This document shows, in pieces, positions 17,315-25,972 of a stretch of DNA of 64,000 nucleotides. This DNA comes from CAZMGG01 sp964565715. Its GTDB lineage: Bacteria > Planctomycetota > UBA1135 > UBA2386. Each line of letters starts with the position of its first letter. Within the stretch, counting starts at the first letter, position 1. A program made the translations under genes and the position numbers. Location of the stretch: positions 17,925 through 81,924 of the forward strand of contig CAZMGG010000008.1 of the NCBI GenBank assembly GCA_964565715.1, given 5' to 3'. A model generated the notes under the pieces. It saw only the letters and a list, made by a program, of their open reading frames with translations, searched no databases and was not told the DNA's origin.

Positions 17315-18295
17315 ATGACCCACCGCTCGCACGTGCTCCTCGCCTCGTTCGTGTCCCTCGGCATCGTCGCCGCCCAGGAAGGCGCCCGCACCGAGTCGGC
17401 GCCGGCGGCCCGCGCCGCCACCTTCGTGCTCGACGCCGGCACCCATGAGATCCCGGCGCTGATCGACCGGGTCGCCGAGCACCTCCAGTACAACATCCTC
17501 TACAACCAGAACGAACTGGGCAACGCCGGCTCGGTCCGGACCATGCGGCGCACCGAGGTGGATCGCCAGGGCTGCTGGGAGCTGTTCGGCTCGCTGCTCT
17601 ACCACAAGGGCCTGGCGATCCTGCCGCTCGACCCGGCGAAGGGCTTCTACGAGGTCGTCGGCATGCAGGGCCCGCGCGCCCGGGAGATCGCGACGTCGTC
17701 GATGTACGTGCCGAGCGACCAGATCGAGCAGTACGCCAACCAGAAGGCGACGCCGATCCTGACCTCGGTGGCGCTGCAGAACATCAACGCCACCATCGCC
17801 ACCAACGCGCTGCGACCGTTCTTCGCCCAGTCCGGCGGTCCCGGCATGAGCGGCCTGTCGCTCGGCAACGTCGGCAACAACAGCCACCTGCTGGTGCAGG
17901 GCTACGGCCCGCAGGTGGCGGCGGCGTGCCGGCTGCTGCGGCTGGTCGACGTCGGCGGTGACGCCGGCAGCGTGATCCAGGTCGTGCGGCTGGAGCACGC
18001 ACCGGCCCAGGACATCGTCGCCCGCCTGGACGAGACCTTCGGGCCCGCCATGCAGGCGCAGATGCAGCAGGGCATGACCCTGGGCGTGCCGTTCCGGTCG
18101 GTGGCGCACCCGGCCCTCAACGCCGTCATCCTGAGCGGCACCGAACAGCAGGTGCGCGAGGCGCTGACCCTGGTGGCGAGGCTCGACGCGCCGGCGGCGG
18201 CGGAAGTGCCGCTGTCGACGTCGATCGAGCAGCGGCTGCGTCAGCTCGAGCAGCGGATCGAACGGCTGGAACGGCAGCTCGCCGGCGGCAAGTAG
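17315..18295 (+). CDS. Secreted secretin N-domain-like protein without pore domain
   Basis: 326 residues from ATG 17315, with a signal peptide (LLASFVSLGIVAAQ). Residues about 38-130 resemble the secretin/TonB short N-terminal fold (FVLDAGTHEIPALIDRVAEHL). Two further N1-like repeats follow: ILTSVALQNINATIATNALRPFF and VIQVVRLEHAPAQDIVARLDETF, each with the usual valine-rich strand then helix. The last 40 residues are a coiled coil (EQRLRQLEQRIERLERQL). The C-terminal beta-barrel pore of true secretins is absent. It may be a periplasmic accessory of a secretion or pilus machine encoded elsewhere; none is in this window. Confidence 0.6.
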   Translation: MTHRSHVLLASFVSLGIVAAQEGARTESAPAARAATFVLDAGTHEIPALIDRVAEHLQYNILYNQNELGNAGSVRTMRRTEVDRQGCWELFGSLLYHKGLAILPLDPAKGFYEVVGMQGPRAREIATSSMYVPSDQIEQYANQKATPILTSVALQNINATIATNALRPFFAQSGGPGMSGLSLGNVGNNSHLLVQGYGPQVAAACRLLRLVDVGGDAGSVIQVVRLEHAPAQDIVARLDETFGPAMQAQMQQGMTLGVPFRSVAHPALNAVILSGTEQQVREALTLVARLDAPAAAEVPLSTSIEQRLRQLEQRIERLERQLAGGK

Positions 18296-18306
18296 CCGGC
18301 CGCGCC

Positions 18307-18334
18307 GGCGCCTGGGCTCAGTTGCCCAGGTGCC
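18307..18334. terminator. Bidirectional terminator hairpin between convergent genes
   Basis: GGCGCCTGGGC - TCAGTT - GCCCAGGTGCC forms an 11-bp stem with one G-U pair and a 6-base loop. It lies between the convergent stops at 18295 and 18318, and the stop codon of the minus-strand gene is in the loop. No long T-run is present on either side. Confidence 0.55.
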
Positions 18335-19139
18335 AGCGGCCGTCGATGCGGACGAAGCGGAGCGGCCGGTCGATGCCCGCACCCTCGAACACCGCCTCAT
18401 CGCCCTTCGCGTCCAGGACCGGCGTCAGGTTCTGCGCCTTCTCCAGGCCCTGGCGCAGCAGGGCCGCCTTGTCCTTGCCGAAGTCGGCGATGGTCTCGGC
18501 GAAGCGCTCGGCGCCCTTCTCCCGCAGGCGGGCGAGTTCCTCGGGCGTGGCGTAGGTTTCGATCAGCTTCTGGTGCTCCTTCCGGGTCAGCAGCAGGAGC
18601 ATGTCGGCGATGGCGGCCTTCAGTTCGGCCGGGGGCGCGGCGGCGGCGGCGGCGCGGCCGTAGGGCGCGAACGGCTGGTTGTTGAAGTCGCCGCCGACGA
18701 ACAGCAGGTCCTGCTCGGGGGTGGCGCCGGGCGCCAGCATCAGGTTGAAGGACTCGGCATCACCCATCGGGTCGCCGCCGCGTTCGCGGAACCAGATCAG
18801 GTGCGGGTTGCCGTGCGTCTCGGTCAGCAGGAACGGGTGCTCCTTGCCACGCAGGGTCATCGTGCCGGCCAGGAAGATGCGCATCTTCTGCAGCGGCTCG
18901 TGGAACTTCGCCGGGATGCGGGCCGCGACCTGCGGATCGACCTGGAACACCAGCAGGTCGACGCGGGCCTTCTTGCCGAGACGTTCGCCCAGCGCGGCGT
19001 CGGCGCGCCAGGTGCCGGCCAGCCGGCTGGCCACCACGTTCTCCGGATCGGGCTGCACCTGCAGGGGCGTCTGGGCGGTCAGCAGGCCGGTGAGGCCGGT
19101 GAGGAGGAGGAGCGAGAGCGAGGACGATGCGTGCATCAT
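18318..19139 (-). CDS. Secreted protein of unknown function
   Basis: 273 residues starting MMHASSSLSLLLLTGLTGLL, a clear signal peptide cut after TAQ. The mature protein opens with LAGTWRADAALGERLG and contains FLLTETHGNPHLIWFRERG and LLFVGGDFNNQPFAPYGRA, which look like one compact alpha/beta unit. An Ala-rich stretch follows and then a Lys/Glu-rich helical C-terminus ending in LRFVRIDGRWHLGN. I recognise no family. The LAGTW opening and the closing DGRWHL resemble small periplasmic proteins whose last strand measures a residual quantity, but that is speculation. It is divergent from the GT-C gene at 19250, sharing a 110-base intergenic region. Confidence 0.6.
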   Translation of the reverse strand: MMHASSSLSLLLLTGLTGLLTAQTPLQVQPDPENVVASRLAGTWRADAALGERLGKKARVDLLVFQVDPQVAARIPAKFHEPLQKMRIFLAGTMTLRGKEHPFLLTETHGNPHLIWFRERGGDPMGDAESFNLMLAPGATPEQDLLFVGGDFNNQPFAPYGRAAAAAAPPAELKAAIADMLLLLTRKEHQKLIETYATPEELARLREKGAERFAETIADFGKDKAALLRQGLEKAQNLTPVLDAKGDEAVFEGAGIDRPLRFVRIDGRWHLGN

Positions 19140-19249
19140 GGGAATGGTGCGCTTGCGGGCGGACGGGACAAGTACCGCGGCGGGAACGGCACGGATCGGG
19201 GCGCTGCATTGACCCGGGCGTGGCCTTTGGGCAACGTGCGCGCCGCCTC

Positions 19250-21172
19250 GTGAATACCGACTCTCGCCCGCGCCCATCCTGGACCGTGGCCCTGCTGTGC
19301 AGCGGCATCGCCACCGCCGCGGCGCTGGCGGCGGCGTGGGTCAGCGACGACGGCATGGTGACCTTCCGCACCGTCGAGAACCTGGCCGGGGGCGACGGCT
19401 TCCGCTGGAACGTCGCCGAGCGGACCCAGACCGCGACGCACCCGCTGTGGATCCTGCTGCTGGCGGGCTGCCGGTGGCTCACCGGCGAGCTGTACCTGAC
19501 CGCCATCACCGTGAGCCTCCTGTGCACCGCCGGTGCGACGTTGCTGGTGGCGCGGCTGGCGCGATCGAACGCGACGGCGCTGGTGACCGTGCCGCTGGCG
19601 ATGCTGGCGTCGCGGACGGGGACGGCCTACGCCACGGGTGGGCTGGAGAACCCGCTCACCTACCTGCTGGTGGCGGCGTTCGCCGGGGCGTGGTTCGCCG
19701 AGGGGCCGCGGCCGGCGCGGGTGCGGCGGCTCGGGCTGCTGGCAGCGCTGCTGGTGCTGGCGCGCATCGATCTCGTGCTGCTGGTGCTGCCGTGCGTCGT
19801 CGCCTCTCTGCGCGGCGTGCCGTGGCGGGCGGCCGGGCGGGCGCTGCTGCCCGGCGGGGTGCTGCTGGTGCTGTGGGGCGCCTTCGCGCTGCTCTACTTC
19901 GGCACCGCCATCCCGACGCCGGGCTACGCCAAGGCGATGGCGCTGGACGTGCCCGCGGGCGAACTGGCGCGGCAGGGGCTGCGCTACCTCGCCGACCTGG
20001 GGTGGCGCGACCCGGCGACGGCGCTGCTGCTCGGCGCGGCGGTGATGCTGGGCCTCGGCGCCGCCCGCGGGCGCGCGGCTGGCGCCGTGGCGCCGGCGCT
20101 GGGCATCGCGTTGCAGGTCGTCTACACGCTGAAGATCGGCGGCGACTTCATGGCCGGCCGCTTCTTCTCGGCGGCCCTGTTCCTGGCGATGGCGACCCTG
20201 GCGGCGGTGCTGCGGCCGCGCGGCGCAGCGCTGCTGGCGGTGGGCCTGGGGGCGGCGGCGGCGGTGGCGCCCGGCTGGCCGGCGTGGCTGCGGCCGGTGC
20301 CGCCCGCCGCCGAGGCGCGGATGGAGCACGGGATCGCCGACGAACGCAGCTACTACGCCGAGCACCTCGCCCTGTGGAGTCCCCGGCGCGACTGGCCCGA
20401 ATACGGCGCGTTCGTGCGGCCGCTGCAGGCGGCGGGCAGGACGCGGCCGATGGTGGCGCTGGCCCACGCGGTGGGCCATTTCGGCCTGCAGGCGGGACCG
20501 CTGGTGCACCTGGTGGAGCCGTGGATCTGCGACCCGCTGCTGGTGCGCCTGCCGTTGGCGGATCCGGCGCACTGGCGGATCGGCCACTTCACGCGGCGGG
20601 TGCCGGAGGGCTACCTGGAGACGCTGGCCAGCGGCGAGAACCGCATCCATCACCCGGCCCTGCGGGAGTACCACGACCTGCTGGCCGCGGTGCTGCGGGC
20701 GCCGCTGCTGGACGGCGCGCGGCTGCGGGCGCTGGGGCGGCTGTGGCTGGGCGACGGCGCCGAACTGCTGGCGCGCTACGTGCGCGAGGAGTATCGGCGG
20801 CCGCCGCTGGTCACCGTGCCTGCCGCCCGCCTGGCAGCGGACGTCGCGCCGGGCACGTTCTGGTTCGACCGCGACTGCGTGGTGGTGCGCGAGGGCGGTC
20901 TCCGCGTCGCGTTCGACGCGCCGGCGGACGGCGCCGCACTGTTGCTGGTCGCCGATGGCAGCGGCCAGGGCGAACTGCGCTTCTGCCGGGGCGAACAGGT
21001 CCTGGGCACGGCGCCGGTGGCGTTGGGCGCGTTCGGCGCCGCCGTGCAGCGCATCGCGGTGCCCGACGGCGCGCGCGGCTTCGACGCGGTGGAGGTGCAC
21101 CTGTCGCTGCCGGGCGATCCGGCGGTGACCGTGCTGCCGGTGTTCGCGGTGCTCGGCCTGCGCCCCGAGTAG
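19250..21172 (+). CDS. GT-C membrane glycosyltransferase, AftB-like
   Basis: 640 residues from GTG 19250 (MNTDSRPRPSWTVALLCSG). The first periplasmic loop carries SDDGMVTFRTVENLAGGDG and NVAERTQTATHPLW, the DD...R...N...G...N..ER.....HPLW pattern of GT-C transferases related to mycobacterial terminal arabinofuranosyltransferase AftB. About nine to ten membrane helices follow (e.g. LVTVPLAMLASRT, LLGAAVMLGLGAA), then KIGGDFMAGRFFSA and a soluble C-terminal domain from about residue 350. Such enzymes use a polyprenyl-phosphate sugar on the outer face of the membrane. Sugar identity cannot be read, but a UbiA-type decaprenyl-phosphate phosphoribosyltransferase sits at 49598 in the same window. 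Confidence 0.65.
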   Translation: MNTDSRPRPSWTVALLCSGIATAAALAAAWVSDDGMVTFRTVENLAGGDGFRWNVAERTQTATHPLWILLLAGCRWLTGELYLTAITVSLLCTAGATLLVARLARSNATALVTVPLAMLASRTGTAYATGGLENPLTYLLVAAFAGAWFAEGPRPARVRRLGLLAALLVLARIDLVLLVLPCVVASLRGVPWRAAGRALLPGGVLLVLWGAFALLYFGTAIPTPGYAKAMALDVPAGELARQGLRYLADLGWRDPATALLLGAAVMLGLGAARGRAAGAVAPALGIALQVVYTLKIGGDFMAGRFFSAALFLAMATLAAVLRPRGAALLAVGLGAAAAVAPGWPAWLRPVPPAAEARMEHGIADERSYYAEHLALWSPRRDWPEYGAFVRPLQAAGRTRPMVALAHAVGHFGLQAGPLVHLVEPWICDPLLVRLPLADPAHWRIGHFTRRVPEGYLETLASGENRIHHPALREYHDLLAAVLRAPLLDGARLRALGRLWLGDGAELLARYVREEYRRPPLVTVPAARLAADVAPGTFWFDRDCVVVREGGLRVAFDAPADGAALLLVADGSGQGELRFCRGEQVLGTAPVALGAFGAAVQRIAVPDGARGFDAVEVHLSLPGDPAVTVLPVFAVLGLRPE

Positions 21173-21200
21173 GGCGCAGGCCGGATGCCCGCCGCTGGCG

Positions 21201-22907
21201 TTACAGCGTGCCGAACTGCAGGCGCAGACCGTTCGAGCTGAGCATGCCGAGCGCGTTGACGCCGGGCACCATCGACGCCACCTGGGCGTACGCCGACTGT
21301 CCGACCCAGGCCGGCGAGGCCGGCATGGTCACCGCCATCGATGCGGTGGGCGCGCCCAGCAGCAGGAACGTCGTGTCGAGGCCGACGTACTGCGGGCAGC
21401 CCGGCATGCCGAAGCTGGCCAGATCGATGCCGGGGTTCACCTGGGTGAAGCTCAGGATCAGGATGCTGATGCCGAGCCCCGCGGGCGGGATCTCGCTCAC
21501 CTGCAGGGTGGCGGTGCTGCCGATCAGCGGCCGGCTCGAGGCGTTCAACGTCAGGCCGACCAGATCCGTGGCCGTCGACATGCCGACCGATGCCGACAGG
21601 TCTCGCGGACCAGGATTGCGATTGTTCATGCCGGGGCTGAAGCCGACCATGCAGGGCGTCCAACTGCCGGTGGTGTCGATCTCCTGATAGCGGAACTCGA
21701 CGAGACCGCTGTTGTAGATCGCCACCTGGAAGGAGTTGGTTGCGCGCGGCGACGGCGGCGAGGCGAGCCAGATCGGCACGCTCTGCCAGGTCACGTAGGC
21801 GACGCCACCGCTCTCCTCGAAGGTGACCGTGCCGCCGCCGGCCGGGCTGGGATCGAGGTCGACGTAGCAGGCCGAGAACACGGGGCCCCGGCTCAGCAGG
21901 GCCGTGGGCGAGGTGTCACAGACGTAGCTGCCGTGGGTCGGTTGCTGGAGCCAGACGTTGCCATTCGACTCGACCACCAGGGCGTTGGTCGAGCCGCCCG
22001 GGTAGGGGAAGGTGAACGACAGCGGCTGCGGCGTGGAGACCGCGTCGTCGCCGAGGCCCAGCGGCGCGGCGGTGTGGGTGAACCACTGGTTGCTGCCCGT
22101 CACCATGGTGTAGCCGCCCTGCAGGTTCGGGACGAACAGGTAGCTGTTGGTGACGCCGACCGAGCCGTTGAGATCGAAGGTGCCGACCGGGAACTGCTCG
22201 TAGAACGAGACCTTCTGGTCGTAGCAGCCGGTGCCGTACTTGTCGCTGTGCGCGACGCCGGCCGGGATCGTGTAGTCGAACAGCATCACGGCGGCGAAGT
22301 AGGACAACGCGCCGGTGGCGGCGGTCGGCGTCGCCGACGAGTTGCGCCGGGCCTTGTGCAGGGCATTGCTGCCCGCCGCGGTGTTCGGCACGGGGATGAA
22401 CGACGGCGCGGTGGGCGCGGTGACGTCGACGCAGAGGTCGAGGCCCGAGCCGGGGTTGTAGGTGAACGGCGTGCTGAGCGTGATGTCGACGTAGTAGTCG
22501 TTCGGGGTGCCGCCGTTGGTGGGCAGGAGCGTCAGATTGCCGGTGAACACCGTCGCCACGTCGGGGCCGACGTTCGACGCGAAGGCCGTGCTCATCGAGT
22601 TCCAGTCCAGCGGACTGGTCGACATCTGCACCGTGATGCCCGAGTAGACCTGGCCACCCGGATCGATCGTGCCGTTGATGGCGCGGCAGCGCAGCCGGGA
22701 GATGCTGATCGGGTGGTTGATGCCGCGGTCGGTCCAGTGCGTGGAGTCGTAGAGCATCTGGAACCGGAACGCCGTCGAGCGCCAGATCAGCGTGGTGTTG
22801 CCCGCGTAGCTGGTGTCCATGCCCGTGGGCACGACGATGGTCTGCTGGGCGGAGAGGAGAGGGAGGAGCGCGGCGCCGAGCGCCGCCGCGAGGCAGGGTC
22901 GAAGCAT
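21201..22907 (-). CDS. Secreted nidogen-like domain protein with SNGL C-terminal module
   Basis: 568 residues from ATG 22907 (MLRPCLAAALGAALLPLLSAQ, signal peptide). It is a close paralogue of the divergently transcribed gene at 23199. The first about 200 residues are a galactose-binding-like region (FQMLYDSTHW, NPGSGLDLCVDV). Residues about 230-430 look like a nidogen-type extracellular domain (FTFPYPGGSTNALVVESNG, YVTWQSVPIWL, NSFQVAIYNSGLVEFRYQ). The last 120 residues form the module shared with three other proteins here, ending VPGVNALGMLSSNGLRLQFG. Probably surface-exposed or exported. The two paralogues are separated by a 290-base divergent promoter region. Confidence 0.7.
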   Translation of the reverse strand: MLRPCLAAALGAALLPLLSAQQTIVVPTGMDTSYAGNTTLIWRSTAFRFQMLYDSTHWTDRGINHPISISRLRCRAINGTIDPGGQVYSGITVQMSTSPLDWNSMSTAFASNVGPDVATVFTGNLTLLPTNGGTPNDYYVDITLSTPFTYNPGSGLDLCVDVTAPTAPSFIPVPNTAAGSNALHKARRNSSATPTAATGALSYFAAVMLFDYTIPAGVAHSDKYGTGCYDQKVSFYEQFPVGTFDLNGSVGVTNSYLFVPNLQGGYTMVTGSNQWFTHTAAPLGLGDDAVSTPQPLSFTFPYPGGSTNALVVESNGNVWLQQPTHGSYVCDTSPTALLSRGPVFSACYVDLDPSPAGGGTVTFEESGGVAYVTWQSVPIWLASPPSPRATNSFQVAIYNSGLVEFRYQEIDTTGSWTPCMVGFSPGMNNRNPGPRDLSASVGMSTATDLVGLTLNASSRPLIGSTATLQVSEIPPAGLGISILILSFTQVNPGIDLASFGMPGCPQYVGLDTTFLLLGAPTASMAVTMPASPAWVGQSAYAQVASMVPGVNALGMLSSNGLRLQFGTL

Positions 22908-23198
22908 GATGGAGCCTGATGGGGAGGCTGCGATGCTGCCGCTCCGGCACCGTGCAGGGGCGGCCATGGGAGACCGATGGATGCTAAGGGGCCGTCACGG
23001 TGGCGGAAGCCCCGCCCAAGTGCGGTAGAGAGCAAAGCGCGGGTCCCTGCGGCGCTCCGCCATCCATGACATGCCGCGATTGACCGATCCCGCCGTCCGC
23101 CGGACGATGCGCGCCGGACCCGGGCGACCGGGCCGTTCTTTCTCCCGTCCACGGCGTCCGTGGCCGAAGGCAGGGCGCCGACCACCATCGAGGTCTCC

Positions 23199-24932
23199 AT
23201 GCGCCTGATCACCACGTTGCTCCTGGCAGCCACCGTGCTGCCGGTGTTGCCGGCCCAGCTCACCGTCGTCACGCCGCCGGGCTACGACCTGCTGGAAGGC
23301 AACTCCAACAACGCCTTCCCCTGGAATCGCGGCACCGCCAGCATGCGCTACCAGCAGCTCTACGACAGCACGAGCTTCCCGGCGATCACCGGGCCCGTGC
23401 TGATCACGGGGATGCGGTTCCGCGCCAACGGCACCACGGCGACCTGGACCGGGGGCTCCTGGCCCAACGTGCAGATCGACCTGTCGACCGCGACGGTCGA
23501 CCACGCGGCGTTCAGCCTGACCTTCGACAGCAACCACGGACCGGATCGGACGACGGTCCACAACGGCAGCGTCACGGTGCAACCGGGCACCGGCAACGGC
23601 ACCACGGTGCCGGGACCGTGGCACATCGCCATCACGTTCGGCGTGCCGTTCCTGTACGACCCTAGCAGCGGCAACGACCTGTGCATGGACGTGATGCTGG
23701 ACGGCGCCGGCTGGTCGGGCGGCAGCACCCAGGCCGATGCACACTCCGGCACCGCGCCGCCGGCGCTGTGCTCGCGGCTGTGGTTCGCCGGCAACCACCA
23801 GTCGCCGACGGCCGGCGGCAGCGCCGCCAACTACGGCATCATCACCGAGTTCACCTATGTGCCGCCGCAGGGCTACGCCCGGGCCAGCACCTACGGCCAG
23901 GGCTGCTACTTCGATGCGATCTCGTGGTACGAATCGTTCCCGGTGGGGACCTTCGACCTCGGCAGCGCCACCAGCACCAACAGCATCATGGTGATTCCGA
24001 CGGGGACCGGCTGGTTCGTGGCGCCGGTGGGCTCGCCGTGGGTGCCGCCGGTGTCCGCCAACCTCGGACTGGCCGACGACTCGGTGACCCCGCCGATCAG
24101 CCTGCCCTTCACCTTCCCCTATCCCGGCGGGTCGACCACCGCGATCCAGATCGAATCGAACGGCAACGTCTGGCTGCAGGCGCCCACCCACGCGAGCTTC
24201 ATCTGCAACACCTCGCCCGGAGCGCTGCTGTCGCGCGGACCGGTGATCAGCGCCTTCTACGATGACCTGGATCCGAGCGCGACCGGCGGCGGCTCGGTGC
24301 ACTACGACGTCGACCCCAGTGGACAGATCGTCTACATCACCTGGGTCGGCGTGCCGATCTGGCTGGCCTCGCCGCCGCCGTCGCGGCCGACCAACACCTT
24401 CCAGGTCGCCCTGTACTCCAGCGGGCAGGTGGAACTGCGCTACCAGGGCATGGACAGCACCGGCAGCTGGACGTCGACGCTGACCGGCATGAGCCCGGGC
24501 ATGGCCAACCTGAATCCGGGCAACCGTGACATCTCGGCGGCGATGCCGTTCCTGACCCGGCCGGATTCGCTGCCCCTGGCGATGGCTCCGGTGGGCCGGC
24601 CGGTGGTGGGCAGCACGACGTTCGGCCTGCGCATCGGCAACATCCAGCCCCAGAGCCTGCTCGGCGCCCTGGTGCTCAGCCTCGGCCAGTTCAATCCCGG
24701 CCTCAGCCTGCAGGGCCTCGGCATGCCCGACTGCTACCAATACGTGGGCAGCGACGCGGTGATCATCGTGCCGTTCGCCGGCAGCTCGGCGACGGTGCCG
24801 ATGAACGTGCCGAACAACCCGGTCCTGGCGGGGCTGCGCCTGTACGGCCAGGCGGTGTCGTTCCTGCCCGGCATCAACCCGCTCGGCATGGTGTCGTCGA
24901 ACGGCGTGGCCATGCAGGTGGACCTGCTCTAG
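23199..24932 (+). CDS. Secreted nidogen-like domain protein with SNGV C-terminal module (paralogue)
   Basis: 577 residues from ATG 23199 (MRLITTLLLAATVLPVLPAQ, signal peptide). It shares its whole architecture with the gene at 21201: QLYDSTSF and SSGNDLCMDV in the front region, GCYFDAISWYESFPVGTFDL in the middle, then FTFPYPGGSTTAIQIESNG, IVYITWVGVPIWL and TFQVALYSSGQVELRYQ in the nidogen-like domain. The C-terminal module ends LPGINPLGMVSSNGVAMQVDLL. Such pairs usually arise by inverted local duplication. No enzymatic motif is seen; a cell-surface or matrix role is the most reasonable reading. Confidence 0.7.
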   Translation: MRLITTLLLAATVLPVLPAQLTVVTPPGYDLLEGNSNNAFPWNRGTASMRYQQLYDSTSFPAITGPVLITGMRFRANGTTATWTGGSWPNVQIDLSTATVDHAAFSLTFDSNHGPDRTTVHNGSVTVQPGTGNGTTVPGPWHIAITFGVPFLYDPSSGNDLCMDVMLDGAGWSGGSTQADAHSGTAPPALCSRLWFAGNHQSPTAGGSAANYGIITEFTYVPPQGYARASTYGQGCYFDAISWYESFPVGTFDLGSATSTNSIMVIPTGTGWFVAPVGSPWVPPVSANLGLADDSVTPPISLPFTFPYPGGSTTAIQIESNGNVWLQAPTHASFICNTSPGALLSRGPVISAFYDDLDPSATGGGSVHYDVDPSGQIVYITWVGVPIWLASPPPSRPTNTFQVALYSSGQVELRYQGMDSTGSWTSTLTGMSPGMANLNPGNRDISAAMPFLTRPDSLPLAMAPVGRPVVGSTTFGLRIGNIQPQSLLGALVLSLGQFNPGLSLQGLGMPDCYQYVGSDAVIIVPFAGSSATVPMNVPNNPVLAGLRLYGQAVSFLPGINPLGMVSSNGVAMQVDLL

Positions 24933-24953
24933 CGCGTCTCCGACCTGCGGCCC

Positions 24954-24986
24954 CCATGGTGGCCGGCCAGGCGCCGGTCACCGTGG
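24954..24986. terminator. Bidirectional terminator hairpin
   Basis: CCATGGTGGCCGGC - CAGGC - GCCGGTCACCGTGG makes a stem of about 14 bp with two G-U pairs and a 5-base loop, between the convergent stops at 24932 and 24978. Its right arm overlaps the end of the minus-strand gene. Confidence 0.55.
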
Positions 24987-25955
24987 CAGGGCCAGCAGGG
25001 TCTCGAGGCGAACCTGCCGTTCGGCCCAGTGGCGCTTGTAGTCCATGGCTGGGCCCATGTCGTAGCGCCGGGCGCCCTCTTCGCAGAGCCAGCGGAGCTG
25101 TTCGAGCTGCAGCAGGTTGCCGATGCCGAACCGGGCCCAGGCGTCGACGTAGCTGAACTGCTGGCCGCGATAGACGGCGCCGGCGAGGCCGCCGAAGAGG
25201 AAGCCGATGTCGGTGTCCCGGGCCCGGGCGAACACCACCCGGCCGGCGCCGGATACCGCGAGGCGCCGCAGCATGACGCCGTAGAACTCGCGGCTCGGCG
25301 GCTCTGCCATGCCGCAGCGATCGAGGCCCTTCCAGCTCGCCTGTTCCACGGCCAGCATGCGCGCGTAGGCGGCGTCGGCCTCGGCGGCGCTGCGCGGCGC
25401 CTGCCGCTCGAAGTCGACGCCGGCGTCGGCGGCGCGGCGGGCCGCCGCCCGCAGGTTGCGCCGGAACGTGCCGGACCGGCGGCCGAGGTAGCCGTCGATG
25501 CCGCCCGCCAGCGACGCCGTGCATTCGATGGTTGGCTCGCCCCGATGCAGCTCCCGGTGCTCCCCCAGGGCCCGTTGCAGGCGCTGCAGGAGCCGGCCGC
25601 GCGGCAGCAGGCCGCCCAGCAGCACCGACGTGCGGAAGCCCTCGCGCCGCCAGTGCTCCTCCTCGGCCAGCAGGAGCTCGACGGCGTCGGGGCCGACCAA
25701 CGCGGTGCCGAAGAACCAGTGCGCCTCGATCGGTTCCAGCAGCAGGCCGAGACGGAAGTGGCTGCGCGCCGCCAGGGCCAGATGGCTGTCGCCCTCACGC
25801 CGGAGCCGCAGCGCGCGCAGCGGCGCGAACGTCTCGTGGTAGGACAGCATCCACTCGGTGCGGCAGCAGAACGGATCTGGCTGCCGGCTGCGGTCGACGG
25901 CCCGGTTCCAGTCGGAGTCCGGGCGATCGAGCTGGTCGAGGGTGACTGCGCGCAT
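24978..25955 (-). CDS. GNAT-type (BioF2-like) acetyltransferase
   Basis: 325 residues from ATG 25955 (MRAVTLDQLDRPDSDWNRAV), 17 bases after the nitrilase stop, so probably co-transcribed. The C-terminal half matches the BioF2/CelD-like GNAT family (PF13480 type): RRNLRAAARRAADAGVDF, DAAYARMLAVEQASWKG, then VVFARARDTDIGFLFGGLAG and ARFGIGNLLQLEQLRWLCEEGARRYDMGP, the last being the acetyl-CoA-side helix and its following strand. Proteins of this fold acylate amino groups on sugars or lipids in envelope biosynthesis. The N-terminal half (WMLSYHETFAPLRALRLRRE) is the partner lobe. Substrate unknown. Confidence 0.7.
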   Translation of the reverse strand: MRAVTLDQLDRPDSDWNRAVDRSRQPDPFCCRTEWMLSYHETFAPLRALRLRREGDSHLALAARSHFRLGLLLEPIEAHWFFGTALVGPDAVELLLAEEEHWRREGFRTSVLLGGLLPRGRLLQRLQRALGEHRELHRGEPTIECTASLAGGIDGYLGRRSGTFRRNLRAAARRAADAGVDFERQAPRSAAEADAAYARMLAVEQASWKGLDRCGMAEPPSREFYGVMLRRLAVSGAGRVVFARARDTDIGFLFGGLAGAVYRGQQFSYVDAWARFGIGNLLQLEQLRWLCEEGARRYDMGPAMDYKRHWAERQVRLETLLALPR

Positions 25956-25972
25956 CGGCGTCGGGAACGAGG

